From the NCBI RefSeq assembly GCF_947169445.1, contig NZ_CAMVPU010000014.1, forward strand, positions 23,651 through 87,650: a stretch of 64,000 nucleotides of DNA. The letters run 5' to 3'. The stretch comes from an uncultured Butyrivibrio sp. Its GTDB lineage: Bacteria; Bacillota; Clostridia; Lachnospirales; Lachnospiraceae. The position numbers and the translations under genes were made by a program. Position 1 is the stretch's first letter; every line of letters begins with the position of its first letter. Positions 25,383-33,954 of the stretch are shown here, one piece after another. Under the pieces are notes generated by a model. The model made no database searches. It was given only the letters and a program-made list of their open reading frames with translations, and had not been told where the DNA came from.

Positions 25383-26081
25383 ATGTATAAAATCCTGATG
25401 GTTGATGATGATCTGGAGGTCTTACAGGTAAATAAAAAGTTTTTTGAGGAAAAAGAGTGTAAGGTCAAGGTGTGTTCAGATGCCACAAGGGCAATGGGGA
25501 TTGTGGAAGAATTTAAACCTGACTGTATTTTGCTGGATGTCATGATGCCTGAGATTGACGGCTATACGTTATGCAGGCAGATAAGACAGGTGACAAGTGT
25601 ACCGGTTCTCTTTTTGTCGGGAAAGGTTTCTGAAGATGACAAGATAGAGGGGTTTGAAGCCGGCGGCGACGATTACATTGAAAAACCGTATAGTTTAAGG
25701 GAGGTCTATGTCAGGATTGTGGCTAATATTAGGCGCAATACCAGCAAGGCTGCTCCTAAGAAGAATTCCATGGTAATAAACTTGAATCCGTTTTTTATTG
25801 ATAAGGAAAAGCACAAGTTCTTTTACGAAGAAACGGAGATACCGATTTCAAATAAGGAGTATGATCTTTTACTGTTTCTTGCTAATAATGAGGGAAAAGA
25901 GATTACATTTGAAGAAATCGGAGTGCAGCTTTGGGGAAGCTACATGGAAACTGACAGAAGAAATGTAATGGTTAATGTTTCAAGGCTTCGCAAAAAGATC
26001 CTGGATCAGACCGGGGTTGAGGATCTTGTGAGAACTGTGTGGTCAAAGGGGTATATGCTGGTTAAACCGAAGAATAACTAA
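25383..26081 (+). CDS. OmpR/PhoB-family response regulator
   Basis: The receiver domain has VDDD at 7-10, the phosphoacceptor Asp52 (LLDVMMP), the conserved Ser in FLSGK and Lys in EKPYS. A C-terminal winged-helix DNA-binding domain (about 130-232) ends with RTVWSKGYML. GGAGAG precedes the ATG. It is followed after 23 bases by the histidine kinase gene, so the two form a pair. The target genes are unknown. Confidence 0.92.
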   Translation: MYKILMVDDDLEVLQVNKKFFEEKECKVKVCSDATRAMGIVEEFKPDCILLDVMMPEIDGYTLCRQIRQVTSVPVLFLSGKVSEDDKIEGFEAGGDDYIEKPYSLREVYVRIVANIRRNTSKAAPKKNSMVINLNPFFIDKEKHKFFYEETEIPISNKEYDLLLFLANNEGKEITFEEIGVQLWGSYMETDRRNVMVNVSRLRKKILDQTGVEDLVRTVWSKGYMLVKPKNN

Positions 26082-26104
26082 TAGATTTTTTAAGTGGAAG
26101 AAAC

Positions 26105-26911
26105 ATGACAGGAAAAAAGGAATTCGAGCAGCCGAATGTTGACAGTAATACTGTGGCTGAGTTGTCCAAAAAACTACTGGAAGTAAATAAAAAACTGCAG
26201 GAGGCGGAGAACGAGAGAAAGCAGATGCTGGAGAATATTTCCCATGATCTTAGGGCACCGCTTACTGCAATCAGAAGCACTGTGGATTATCTGAATGATA
26301 AGAGCAAAAGCGGGACTCTTGATATTTCCAGCGCTGAGACGACGGATCTTTTTAACCTGTTGGATTCAAGGACCAGAACGCTTGAGGTTATGGTAAATGA
26401 TCTTTATTATCTGACCTGTATCGAAAGCGGAAGAGATGGGATCAAGCCGGTGAAGGTGCCGCTTGGGCAGTTCCTTGAGGAATATTTTTTTGCTATTCAG
26501 ATGGACGATAAGTACAGCAAAAAGGATCTTGCACTGGAAGTTTCAGAAGATTCGGATGTTATGGTAGAAATTGATCCTGATAAAATGAGTAGGGTTTTGG
26601 ATAATCTTTTTACCAATGCCAGGAAATATTCCGATGACGGAGCACAGATCGCTCTGGGGTTAAAAGAAGAAAGTACTGCGATTATTTATGTGAGAGATAC
26701 CGGCTTTGGAATGCCGGAGGATGCTATTCCGCATATTTTTGACAGAACTTATAGGATTACTGGTGCGCGGACGCCTACCAGGGAGACCAGCAGCGGACTG
26801 GGGCTTTCCATAGTAAAAAGTGTGGTGGAGCAACACGGTGGCAGGATCTGGTGCGAGAGTGAATTGGGTAAGGGAAGCTGCTTTTATGTGGAACTTCCGA
26901 TAGTGGAATGA
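26105..26911 (+). CDS. Soluble sensor histidine kinase
   Basis: This 268-residue protein has HisKA (ENISHDLRAPLTAIRS, His47) and HATPase domains (FTNARKYSD, DTGFGMP, SGLGLSIVKS). There is no transmembrane helix or sensor domain: only about 40 residues of coiled coil precede the H box. It is probably cytoplasmic and must receive its signal through another protein, perhaps the VanZ-like membrane protein encoded upstream. It is not visibly truncated, since a normal start and stop frame it. Confidence 0.9.
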   Translation: MTGKKEFEQPNVDSNTVAELSKKLLEVNKKLQEAENERKQMLENISHDLRAPLTAIRSTVDYLNDKSKSGTLDISSAETTDLFNLLDSRTRTLEVMVNDLYYLTCIESGRDGIKPVKVPLGQFLEEYFFAIQMDDKYSKKDLALEVSEDSDVMVEIDPDKMSRVLDNLFTNARKYSDDGAQIALGLKEESTAIIYVRDTGFGMPEDAIPHIFDRTYRITGARTPTRETSSGLGLSIVKSVVEQHGGRIWCESELGKGSCFYVELPIVE

Positions 26912-26922
26912 GAGCGAAACTG

Positions 26923-26952
26923 TTACTGGAGCTGATTGCGAGTGTACAGTAA
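26923..26952. repeat. Intergenic inverted repeat, TTACTG...CAGTAA family, copy 2
   Basis: Just after the kinase stop, TTACTGGAGCTG...GCGAGTGTACAGTAA closely follows the copy at 3505-3540 in arms and core. Confidence 0.55.
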
Positions 26953-27081
26953 TGAGTGCGAAACTCTTGCCTTAATATGAGTTTACATATTTGTGCAAAA
27001 GTATTAAAATATTGACTACGTGTATAAAGATAACATGTAATTTTTTTATCTGTATTTTCTAAAAGAAATGGAGTAAGTATT

Positions 27082-27588
27082 ATGGCATTATTACAAGAGT
27101 GGCGTGACAAAGCCTATTCTGAGACAGCCAACAAGGGCGATCTTCAGAGATTATGGACAGACTATTTTCAGAAGGAGCGCGATATCTATGCTCAGCTTCT
27201 TAAGAACCCTGATGAAGTTGTAACAGGAACAGTTAAGGGCCTTGCTGATAAGTATGGTATCGACCTTATGTACATGGTTGGATTTCTTGATGGAATCAAT
27301 GATTCACTTAAGGAGCAGAATCCAATCGACGATATGACAGAGGATACTGAGGTTAACCTTGGTTTTGACAAGGAACTTCTTTACAAGAACATGGTAGCTG
27401 CAGGTGCAGACTGGCTCTATGGTCTTGAAGAGTGGAAGTCAATCTTTGACGAGGAGAAGCTTAAGGCTCTTTACAAGGAGGAGAAGGCTTCTCACACAGT
27501 AAGAAAAGAGAATAAGGTTTACCCTAATGATCCATGTCCATGCGGAAGTGGCAAGAAGTACAAGAAGTGTCACGGCAGAAACGCTTAA
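27082..27588 (+). CDS. SEC-C motif protein
   Basis: This 168-residue helical protein ends in the zinc-binding SEC-C motif PCPCGSGKKYKKCHG. This motif is shared with SecA C-termini and several unrelated proteins. The body (WRDKAYSETANKGDLQRLWTDYFQKERDIY) is a family seen in Lachnospiraceae. The function is unknown, and the SEC-C motif suggests protein or ribosome contact. Codon use is strongly biased, like the ribosomal genes, implying high expression. Confidence 0.85.
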   Translation: MALLQEWRDKAYSETANKGDLQRLWTDYFQKERDIYAQLLKNPDEVVTGTVKGLADKYGIDLMYMVGFLDGINDSLKEQNPIDDMTEDTEVNLGFDKELLYKNMVAAGADWLYGLEEWKSIFDEEKLKALYKEEKASHTVRKENKVYPNDPCPCGSGKKYKKCHGRNA

Positions 27589-27612
27589 TAGGTGTCTTGA
27601 AACATATTTTTA

Positions 27613-27639
27613 AGAAAACCGCAGCTAGTGCGGTTTTCT
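27613..27639 (+). terminator. Hairpin terminator of the CCGCAGCTAGTGCGG type
   Basis: An 11-bp perfect stem (AGAAAACCGCA/TGCGGTTTTCT) with loop GCTAG lies 25 bases after the SEC-C gene. It shares its core with the repeats at 11837 and 12356. Confidence 0.75.
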
Positions 27640-27710
27640 GACTGTATGTTCATGAATAAATAATTATATGTATATGCATTACCCGGTAGGTATTGCGAAG
27701 AAAGGAAAAA

Positions 27711-29594
27711 ATGAATAAAGAAGAATTTTTAGAAGTGTATCGCCATTCTATGGCACATGTACTGGCAAAGGCTGTTATTGAGCTCTATGGTAAGGAAGTT
27801 CAGTATGCTATCGGACCTCAGATCGATGATGGCTGCTACTATGATTTCGTACTTCCTAAGGCTGTAACGCAGGATGATTTCAAGACAATCGAAGATAAGA
27901 TGCGCGAGATCATCAAGAGAAGAGAGAATTGGACACGCAAAGAGGTTTCAAAGTCGGAAGCACTTGAGATGTTCAAGGATCAGAAGTTTAAAACAGAGCT
28001 TATTAATGATCTTCCGGAAGATGAGATCATCACAGTTTATTATACAGGTGAGGACTATGTGGATCTTTGCCGCGGACCTCACGTTGAGAATTCTCAGGAA
28101 CTGATGAACGTTTCTTATCAGGTTAAGTCTGTTTCAGGAGCTTACTGGAGAGGCGATGAGAAGAGAGACCAGCTTTCAAGAATTTATCTGTATGCTTTCC
28201 CAAGCAAGGATGAGCTTAAGCAGCATATCAAGATGATCCAGGAAGCTATGGAGAGAGATCACAAGAAGATTGGCCCTGCTCTGGATCTTTTCATGTTCGA
28301 TGAGACTGCTCCCGGGATGCCTTACTGGCTTCCAAGAGGCTGGAAGATGTACCAGGCACTTCTTAAATATTCAAGAGAGATACAGGAGAGACACGGTTAT
28401 ACAGAAATCGCAGCTCCTCTTGTTAATAACAAGAAGCTTTGGCTTATCAGCGGACACTGGGCTCACTATGTGAACAACATGTTCATGGTTCCGGGTGTTT
28501 CAGGATGGCTTAAGGCTGATGCTGAGATTCCGGGTGTTCTTGAGAATCAGAATGAGCCAACAGAAGAGCCTAAGAATATCAAGATTCAGGCTGGCAGCGT
28601 TATCTACAATCGTGAGCAGGATGACACAATGGCAGCTAAGCCTATGAACTGTCCTAATGCCATGATGACATATAAGAGAACAAATCATTCTTATAAAGAG
28701 CTTCCTATCCGTTACAGTGAGTATGATGTTCTTCACCGTAAGGAGAAGTCCGGACAGATGAATGGTCTTTTCCGGGTACAGGAGTTCCGTCAGGATGATG
28801 ACCATACATTCGTAATGGAGTCTCAGATCAAGGAGGAGATTGCTGACGTAATCTCTATTGCAGATGAGATCTATTCAACATTTGGTGTAACTTACAGAGC
28901 TGAGCTCTCTACAAGACCTGAAGATTTCATGGGTGATATCGAGGTTTGGAACAGAGCTGAGGCTGCCCTTAAAGAGATTCTCGACGAGAAGTACGGTGAG
29001 GGTGGATACGAGATCAATGAAGGTGATGGTGCATTCTACGGCCCTAAGATTGACCTTCAGATCAAGGATGCTCTTGGAAGAGAATGGCAGTGCGGTACTG
29101 TACAGCTTGACTTCCAGCTTCCTCACAACTTTGGACTTACATACCAGGCTCAGGATGGCACAATGCAGATGCCTGTTGTTATCCACAGAGCTATTTACGG
29201 ATCTCTTGAGAGATTTATCGGTATCATTATCGAGAACTTCAAGGGTGTATTCCCATTTTGGCTTAGCCCATATCAGGTAGGTATTGTACCTATCCGCCTT
29301 GAGCACAACGAGTATGCCAAGGAGGTTGAGAAGGCTCTTATGGCAGCAGGTGTTCGTGTTGAAGCTGATTACTCAGACAACAACATGAAGGAGAAGATCA
29401 AGAAGTTCAAGAATTACAAGGATCCATACATTCTTGTAATCGGTGATAAAGAGGCTGCTGAGAGAACAGTATCTATCAATGTTCGTGGTTCTAACAAGCA
29501 GATCCAGAACGTTCCTCTTGATGCGCTTGTTGCAATGTGCAAGAAGATGAACGAGGAGCATTCACTTGAGCTTATTGATAGCTACGAGGCTTGA
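27711..29594 (+). CDS. thrS: Threonyl-tRNA synthetase lacking the TGS domain
   Basis: It charges tRNA-Thr. The start ATG 27711 has an AAAGGA site; the longer frame begins at TTG. The 627-residue protein opens directly in the editing domain (HSMAHVLAKAV, later DLCRGPHV), without the usual N-terminal TGS domain of about 60 residues. The catalytic core has the motif-2-like FRVQEFRQDDDHTF, KPMNCPNAM with the zinc-ligand Cys, and VIHRAIYGSLERF. An insertion of about 40 residues (GVLENQNEPTEEPKN region) precedes the Cys motif. The C-terminal anticodon-binding domain is intact. No T-box leader fits in the 120-base gap upstream. Confidence 0.95.
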   Translation: MNKEEFLEVYRHSMAHVLAKAVIELYGKEVQYAIGPQIDDGCYYDFVLPKAVTQDDFKTIEDKMREIIKRRENWTRKEVSKSEALEMFKDQKFKTELINDLPEDEIITVYYTGEDYVDLCRGPHVENSQELMNVSYQVKSVSGAYWRGDEKRDQLSRIYLYAFPSKDELKQHIKMIQEAMERDHKKIGPALDLFMFDETAPGMPYWLPRGWKMYQALLKYSREIQERHGYTEIAAPLVNNKKLWLISGHWAHYVNNMFMVPGVSGWLKADAEIPGVLENQNEPTEEPKNIKIQAGSVIYNREQDDTMAAKPMNCPNAMMTYKRTNHSYKELPIRYSEYDVLHRKEKSGQMNGLFRVQEFRQDDDHTFVMESQIKEEIADVISIADEIYSTFGVTYRAELSTRPEDFMGDIEVWNRAEAALKEILDEKYGEGGYEINEGDGAFYGPKIDLQIKDALGREWQCGTVQLDFQLPHNFGLTYQAQDGTMQMPVVIHRAIYGSLERFIGIIIENFKGVFPFWLSPYQVGIVPIRLEHNEYAKEVEKALMAAGVRVEADYSDNNMKEKIKKFKNYKDPYILVIGDKEAAERTVSINVRGSNKQIQNVPLDALVAMCKKMNEEHSLELIDSYEA

Positions 29595-29620
29595 AGTTAG
29601 CTGATTGTTTTTACTAAGTT

Positions 29621-29654
29621 ATAGGCACAGTGCGTTACGCGTTGTGCCTATTTT
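29621..29654 (+). terminator. Intrinsic terminator after thrS
   Basis: The stem ATAGGCACA/TGTGCCTAT, with an inner GCG/CGC, is followed by TTTTA. It starts 27 bases after the thrS stop. It overlaps the upstream extension of the next frame, which supports a later start for that gene. Confidence 0.8.
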
Positions 29655-29665
29655 ATAAGGATGGG

Positions 29666-30271
29666 ATGTTTGTGGATTGTAAAAAAGTGATACGCAAATT
29701 GATTACGGCGATTCTTTTCATGTGTTTTTTTGGAAGTTTACTGGGTTCTGTGACTGCCCGTGCAGCAGAGGATCTGGAAGTGGCAACAGAATGTCTTTTT
29801 GTTGTACCGCCGGAATTTGAGCCGGGAAGAGAACTGGGATTTTTTGAACACCTCAATATGCCGATGGAATCTTCTTCCATAAGATACAATGTTTATTCAA
29901 ACGGCAAGGATAAGGTTCTTACCAATCGTGAGAAGAAACTGGCCGAAGAGGCTGATGGGAAGGTGATACTGGATGAATCCCAGAATCTGACCAAAGAGAT
30001 TTTCGAAGAGAGCCTGTCAAATGCTTACAATGCGAAATACGGAGCGGATGTGAGCTACAAGGTGAGCTCTTTTGAGAACATCAAGATTGATGGCTTTAAG
30101 GGCTATAGGATTAGAGCTACCTTTCAGTCGTCAGGAGAAGAGCGGGTTTATCAGACCACATACATTATCCTTTCAAAGTATAAGACCTTTACTATCACGT
30201 ATCAGAGAGCTGAAGATGATGACTGTCAGGAGCTTTTTGATATGAGCGAGAAAACTATTCATATAAGATAA
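29666..30271 (+). CDS. Secreted protein of unknown function
   Basis: This protein of about 201 residues has a signal peptide (hydrophobic run ITAILFMCFFGSLLGS, cleavage near ARA-AED). The mature part contains VVPPEFEPGRELGFFEHLN and a C-terminal beta-rich region (FENIKIDGFKGYRIRATF, TYIILSKYKTFTITYQR) that resembles PsbP/DUF1795-like folds only loosely. The start is uncertain: ATG 29666 has a weak AAGG, and the longer frame would start with GTG inside the thrS terminator. It is a single gene bounded by terminators. Confidence 0.6.
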   Translation: MFVDCKKVIRKLITAILFMCFFGSLLGSVTARAAEDLEVATECLFVVPPEFEPGRELGFFEHLNMPMESSSIRYNVYSNGKDKVLTNREKKLAEEADGKVILDESQNLTKEIFEESLSNAYNAKYGADVSYKVSSFENIKIDGFKGYRIRATFQSSGEERVYQTTYIILSKYKTFTITYQRAEDDDCQELFDMSEKTIHIR

Positions 30272-30279
30272 CGAAAGAA

Positions 30280-30320
30280 AATAGCCATTTTATACAAAGA
30301 ATGTATAAAATGGCTATTTA
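30280..30320 (+). terminator. Long hairpin terminator
   Basis: A 16-bp perfect stem (AATAGCCATTTTATAC/GTATAAAATGGCTATT) has a 7-base loop, is A-rich on the left arm and ends in TAATTATT. It separates the secreted protein gene from the priming transferase. Confidence 0.75.
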
Positions 30321-30336
30321 ATTATTGCCGTCGATA

Positions 30337-30345
30337 TGCTATAAT
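30337..30345 (+). promoter_or_regulatory. Extended -10 promoter of the priming glycosyltransferase
   Basis: TGCTATAAT (TGnTATAAT) is followed by a leader of about 60 bases. The leader holds a hairpin TTTTGGCT/AGCCAAAA at 30364-30389 whose loop exposes GGAGG, 36 bases before the chosen start and too far to be its ribosome site. Confidence 0.5.
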
Positions 30346-30411
30346 CCCAAAAGCTGTGAGAAATTTTGGCTGGAGGACAGTAGCCAAAAAAGTGTGGGAG
30401 ATTGGTGTAAG

Positions 30412-31812
30412 ATGAATCGTTCTAATTCAGGGGCTTCATTCGATATTATTCATATTGCTCTGGACTTTATGGTCCTTATGTTTTCTTTTGCCCTGACTCA
30501 TATAATATGGGGTGATGATTATAGCTATACGTCTGCAGAATGGCGATTCGTAGTTTCTTTATACACGGTTTGCGTGATTATCTTTTTGCTTACCAATAGA
30601 ACTGCAAATATTTATAATAATACTATTTTCTTTTACCTTGACAGAATTGTAAGGCGTGAGTCTTTTTCATTTCTGATGGCAACTTTTTGTGGCGTACTGA
30701 TTTTGTACAACACAGAAGCAGTTACTGTTTATACTTACTATCTTATAAGGCTGGGACTTGTATCATATGCACTGGTGATCCTTGAAAATGTCTTTTTCAG
30801 AAGAATCATAGATCGCTTTATCATGAGAAAGCATGTACCAAGAGTTGTATATGTTGGCAGCAAGGATTCCTACAACAAATTCAGATATTTTTTACAGAAG
30901 ACACCTACACAGGTGAATGAAATCGGATATATCAGCTATGACGATGATGATGATTCAATTGAGTACATCGGCAAGCTTTCAGATATTCAGAATATTATCA
31001 GGAAATACAATATAGATCAGGTTTATATCTTACAGAAGCGTGAGATGAATACGAGATACATCCAGAGATATGTTGATATTTGTATCGAGATGGGTGTTAC
31101 CTGCAGGATTATAATCGATACCTTCAGGAGACGTAAGGCATTTTCATATGTGAGCAGCATTGGAACATATCCTGTATATACCTTCCATACTGTATCCATG
31201 AATGGCTGGGCTAAGATGTTTAAGAGATTGTTCGACATCATTTTCTCGCTGTTTGCGATTATTATTACTTCACCTATCTTGATCATCACTGCTATAGCAA
31301 TCAGGCTTGATTCTCCGGGACCGGCTATTTTCAAGCAGGTTCGTGTTGGTAAGAATGGCAGACACTTCAAGATATGGAAATTCCGCAGTATGTATGTCAA
31401 TGCTGAGGAGATGAAGAGTCAGCTAATGGATATGAATCAGGTTAAAGATGGCATGATGTTCAAGATTAAAGACGATCCTCGTATTACCAGAGTTGGCAAG
31501 TTTATCAGAAAGACAAGTATTGATGAACTTCCACAGTTCTTTAATGTATTATTTGGTTCCATGAGCGTTGTAGGTACAAGACCTCCGACAATTGATGAGG
31601 TTAAGAAATACTCTGTGCGCCAGTGGAGAAGGATTAGTATCAAGCCCGGTATCACAGGAATGTGGCAGGTGAGCGGCAGAAGTTCAATCACTGATTTTCG
31701 TGAGGTTGTGGAACTTGATACGGAATATATTGATAACTGGAGCATCTGGATGGATATAAAGGTTATCTTTATGACAATTTCAGAGCTTTTTGTCCATAAG
31801 AATTCATATTAA
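30412..31812 (+). CDS. Undecaprenyl-phosphate sugar phosphotransferase (priming transferase)
   Basis: This polyprenyl glycosylphosphotransferase transfers hexose-1-P to undecaprenyl phosphate, the first step of polysaccharide repeat assembly. Five or so N-terminal transmembrane helices and a CoA-binding-like central domain (VVYVGSKDSYNKF) precede the bacterial sugar transferase domain. That domain begins KRLFDIIFSLFAIIITSP and holds KIWKFRSM, KTSIDELPQFFNVL, GTRPPT and PGITGMWQVSGRS. Start ATG 30412 (MNRSNSGASF) avoids the promoter region covered by the longer frame. The length is 466 residues. It is far from the other capsule genes. Confidence 0.92.
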   Translation: MNRSNSGASFDIIHIALDFMVLMFSFALTHIIWGDDYSYTSAEWRFVVSLYTVCVIIFLLTNRTANIYNNTIFFYLDRIVRRESFSFLMATFCGVLILYNTEAVTVYTYYLIRLGLVSYALVILENVFFRRIIDRFIMRKHVPRVVYVGSKDSYNKFRYFLQKTPTQVNEIGYISYDDDDDSIEYIGKLSDIQNIIRKYNIDQVYILQKREMNTRYIQRYVDICIEMGVTCRIIIDTFRRRKAFSYVSSIGTYPVYTFHTVSMNGWAKMFKRLFDIIFSLFAIIITSPILIITAIAIRLDSPGPAIFKQVRVGKNGRHFKIWKFRSMYVNAEEMKSQLMDMNQVKDGMMFKIKDDPRITRVGKFIRKTSIDELPQFFNVLFGSMSVVGTRPPTIDEVKKYSVRQWRRISIKPGITGMWQVSGRSSITDFREVVELDTEYIDNWSIWMDIKVIFMTISELFVHKNSY

Positions 31813-31898
31813 ATAATTTGAATTAGGTAGTTCCAGAGGATGTGGGGCATTAAGAGTCCTTTGGAAAATAGACATAAGTATTTTAGGGAAAAGATACA

Positions 31899-33050
31899 AT
31901 GAAGATTGCAATGATTGGGCACAAGAGAATCCCATCCAGGGAAGGTGGGGTTGAAATAGTTGTTGAAGAGCTGTCAACACGTTTGGTTCAGATGGGACAT
32001 TCGGTTACCTGCTATAACCGTAAGGGAAAGAATGTAGCTGACAAGAATGCAGATAAAGAGGCTCATAAGTTAAAGTCATATAAGGGAATCCGTATTGTTA
32101 ATGTTCCAACACCGGATAAAAAGGCATTAAATGCTGTTGTTTATTCTTTCATTGCAACGATTTTTGCTCTTTTTGGTAACTATGATGTTATCCATTATCA
32201 TGCAGAGGGACCATGTGCGATGCTTATTATTCCGCACTTTTTTGGAATCCGTACGATAGCGACAATCCACGGCCTTGACTGGCAGAGAGCAAAGTGGGGC
32301 GGTTTTGCTACAAGATTTCTTAAGTTTGGAGAGAGCATTGCTGCCAGATATGCAGATGAAGTGATAGTTCTTTCTACTAACGTTCAGCAGTATTTCAAGG
32401 ATACATATAATAGAGAGACAATTTATATTCCTAACGGTGTTAACAAGACAGAGTTTCGCGAGCCGGATATAATTGCCAAGCAGTTCGGCCTGGAGAAAGA
32501 AAAATATATCCTTTATCTTGGAAGACTTGTTCCTGAGAAGGGAATCACGTATTTGCTTGATGCCTATTCCAAGGTTGATACAGATATCAAGCTTGTAATT
32601 GCCGGAGGCGGAAGCCACTCTGATGATTATGTAAAGAGTATTTACGAGAAAGCTGCCAAGGATCCAAGAGTTGTTATGACAGGTTTTGTGCAGGGACACT
32701 TACTTGCAGAGCTTTTTAGTAACTGTTATCTGTACGTGCTTCCAAGTGATATCGAGGGAATGCCTATCAGTTTGCTGGAAGCAATGAGTTATGGCAGGAG
32801 ATGTCTTACAAGTGATATTCCTGAAAATGTAGAAGCGTGTCAGGAATTTGCTAATTATTTCAAAAAATCCGATGTTGAAGATCTTAGGAAGAAACTCCAG
32901 GAAAGCGTTACTAATCCTGAAGTATATCAGTCAAGTGAAGAAATTATGGATTACTGCTATCACAGATTTGACTGGAATAAGGTTACAGGTGCCAGCGCTA
33001 GATTGTATATTGATGCAATTCTTAATGTAGAGAGAATTGATACGGTATAA
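31899..33050 (+). CDS. GT4 glycosyltransferase, DUF1972/rhamnosyltransferase-like
   Basis: This retaining GT-B enzyme opens MKIAMIGHKRIPSREGGVEIVV, typical of the DUF1972-containing rhamnosyltransferases that add the second sugar of capsule repeats. The donor-binding C-terminal half has LYLGRLVPEKGITYLL and LPSDIEGMPISLLEAMSYG. It is 383 residues long and lies 86 bases after the priming transferase on the same strand, so it probably acts on that enzyme's product. Sugar specificity cannot be read from sequence. Confidence 0.88.
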   Translation: MKIAMIGHKRIPSREGGVEIVVEELSTRLVQMGHSVTCYNRKGKNVADKNADKEAHKLKSYKGIRIVNVPTPDKKALNAVVYSFIATIFALFGNYDVIHYHAEGPCAMLIIPHFFGIRTIATIHGLDWQRAKWGGFATRFLKFGESIAARYADEVIVLSTNVQQYFKDTYNRETIYIPNGVNKTEFREPDIIAKQFGLEKEKYILYLGRLVPEKGITYLLDAYSKVDTDIKLVIAGGGSHSDDYVKSIYEKAAKDPRVVMTGFVQGHLLAELFSNCYLYVLPSDIEGMPISLLEAMSYGRRCLTSDIPENVEACQEFANYFKKSDVEDLRKKLQESVTNPEVYQSSEEIMDYCYHRFDWNKVTGASARLYIDAILNVERIDTV

Positions 33051-33123
33051 GAACATTTTTGCTTAGAAAGCTGGTTACTATATTTATTCATGCACAATGA
33101 AATGTAAAAACATAAATTTGTGC

Positions 33124-33152
33124 TTGACAATAAAAAATGAATATGCTAAAGT
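33124..33152 (+). promoter_or_regulatory. Promoter of rplJ-rplL
   Basis: TTGACA, then 17 bases, then TAAAGT preceded by TGC (extended -10). It lies about 180 bases upstream of rplJ, directly before the L10 leader. Confidence 0.8.
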
Positions 33153-33159
33153 GTTTAAG

Positions 33160-33310
33160 GTTGTCCGAGAAAATACAGGACAATGTGCCGAAGACAGCAG
33201 GTGTTCCCTTGAGGAACATAATGTGAAAGCGCCTGCCGAGGAAAAGTTTTAAACAGACTTTTTATCTCTCAGTGTCTTCGTGATATTGAGAGATTTTTTT
33301 CGGCGGTAAA
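33160..33310 (+). ncRNA. Ribosomal protein L10 leader
   Basis: This 5' leader is expected to bind the L10(L12)4 complex for autoregulation. Seen here: GTTGTCC...GGACAAT stem, CGAAGACAGCAGGTG...CGCCTGCCGAGG pairing, and an attenuator hairpin ATCTCTCA/TGAGAGAT (33264-33294) followed by seven T. These match the known Firmicute L10 leader layout. It is the only sizeable element between the GT4 gene and rplJ. Confidence 0.85.
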
Positions 33311-33330
33311 TTCTATAAGGAGGTAAGAAA

Positions 33331-33885
33331 ATGGCAAAGGTTGAACTTAAAAAGCCTGTAGTTGAAGAAATTTCAGAGAAGATTAAAGACGCTCAGGCTG
33401 TCGTACTTGTAGATCACCGCGGACTTACTGTTGCACAGGATACTGAGCTTCGTAAGAAACTTCGTGAAGAAGGCGTATCTTATAAGGTTTACAAGAATAC
33501 GATGATGAACTTCGCATTCGAGGGAACAGACTTCGAGCAGCTCAAGGATCTCCTTAATGGTCCTAGCGCTATGGCTGTATCTGCTACAGATCCAGCAGCT
33601 CCAGCTCGTGTTCTTTACGAGTTTGCAAAGAAGGCTAAGGCTCTTGAGATTAAGGGTGGTGTTATTGAAGGTAAGTTCTATGACGCTGCAGCAATGACAG
33701 ACATTGCTACTATCCCTTCAAAGGATGTACTTCTTTCAAGACTTCTTGGTTCTATGCAGTCACCTATCACAAACTTCGCTCGCGTTATCAAGCAGATCGC
33801 AGAGAAGGATGGCGAGGCAGCTCCTGCTGAGGCAGAGGCTACAGCTACAGAGGAAGCACCTGCAGAAGCTCCTGCAGCAGAGTAA
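33331..33885 (+). CDS. rplJ: 50S ribosomal protein L10
   Basis: L10 anchors L7/L12 dimers in the ribosomal stalk. Seen: AKVELKKPVVEEISEKIKDAQAVVLVDHRGLTVAQ, the standard opening, and KVYKNTMMNFAFEGT. A C-terminal Ala/Glu-rich tail (EAEATATEEAPAEAPAAE) is longer than in E. coli. A strong AAGGAGG site precedes the ATG. rplK and rplA, often upstream, are not here. Codon use is strongly biased. Confidence 0.97.
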   Translation: MAKVELKKPVVEEISEKIKDAQAVVLVDHRGLTVAQDTELRKKLREEGVSYKVYKNTMMNFAFEGTDFEQLKDLLNGPSAMAVSATDPAAPARVLYEFAKKAKALEIKGGVIEGKFYDAAAMTDIATIPSKDVLLSRLLGSMQSPITNFARVIKQIAEKDGEAAPAEAEATATEEAPAEAPAAE

Positions 33886-33954
33886 TCTGTGGAATATTGT
33901 AAGTTATAATAACAATTCAAATTTAGAAATTATACTATATGGAGGTATATAATA

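Noticed and set aside
24743..26911. Vancomycin resistance cluster (VanZ plus regulator and kinase)
   Set aside because: No D-Ala-D-Lac ligase, VanH or VanX genes are nearby, and VanZ-like proteins and OmpR-type pairs are common on their own.
27589..27710. T-box riboswitch before thrS
   Set aside because: The gap of about 120 bases holds only the terminator of the previous gene, with no T-box sequence and no antiterminator fold.
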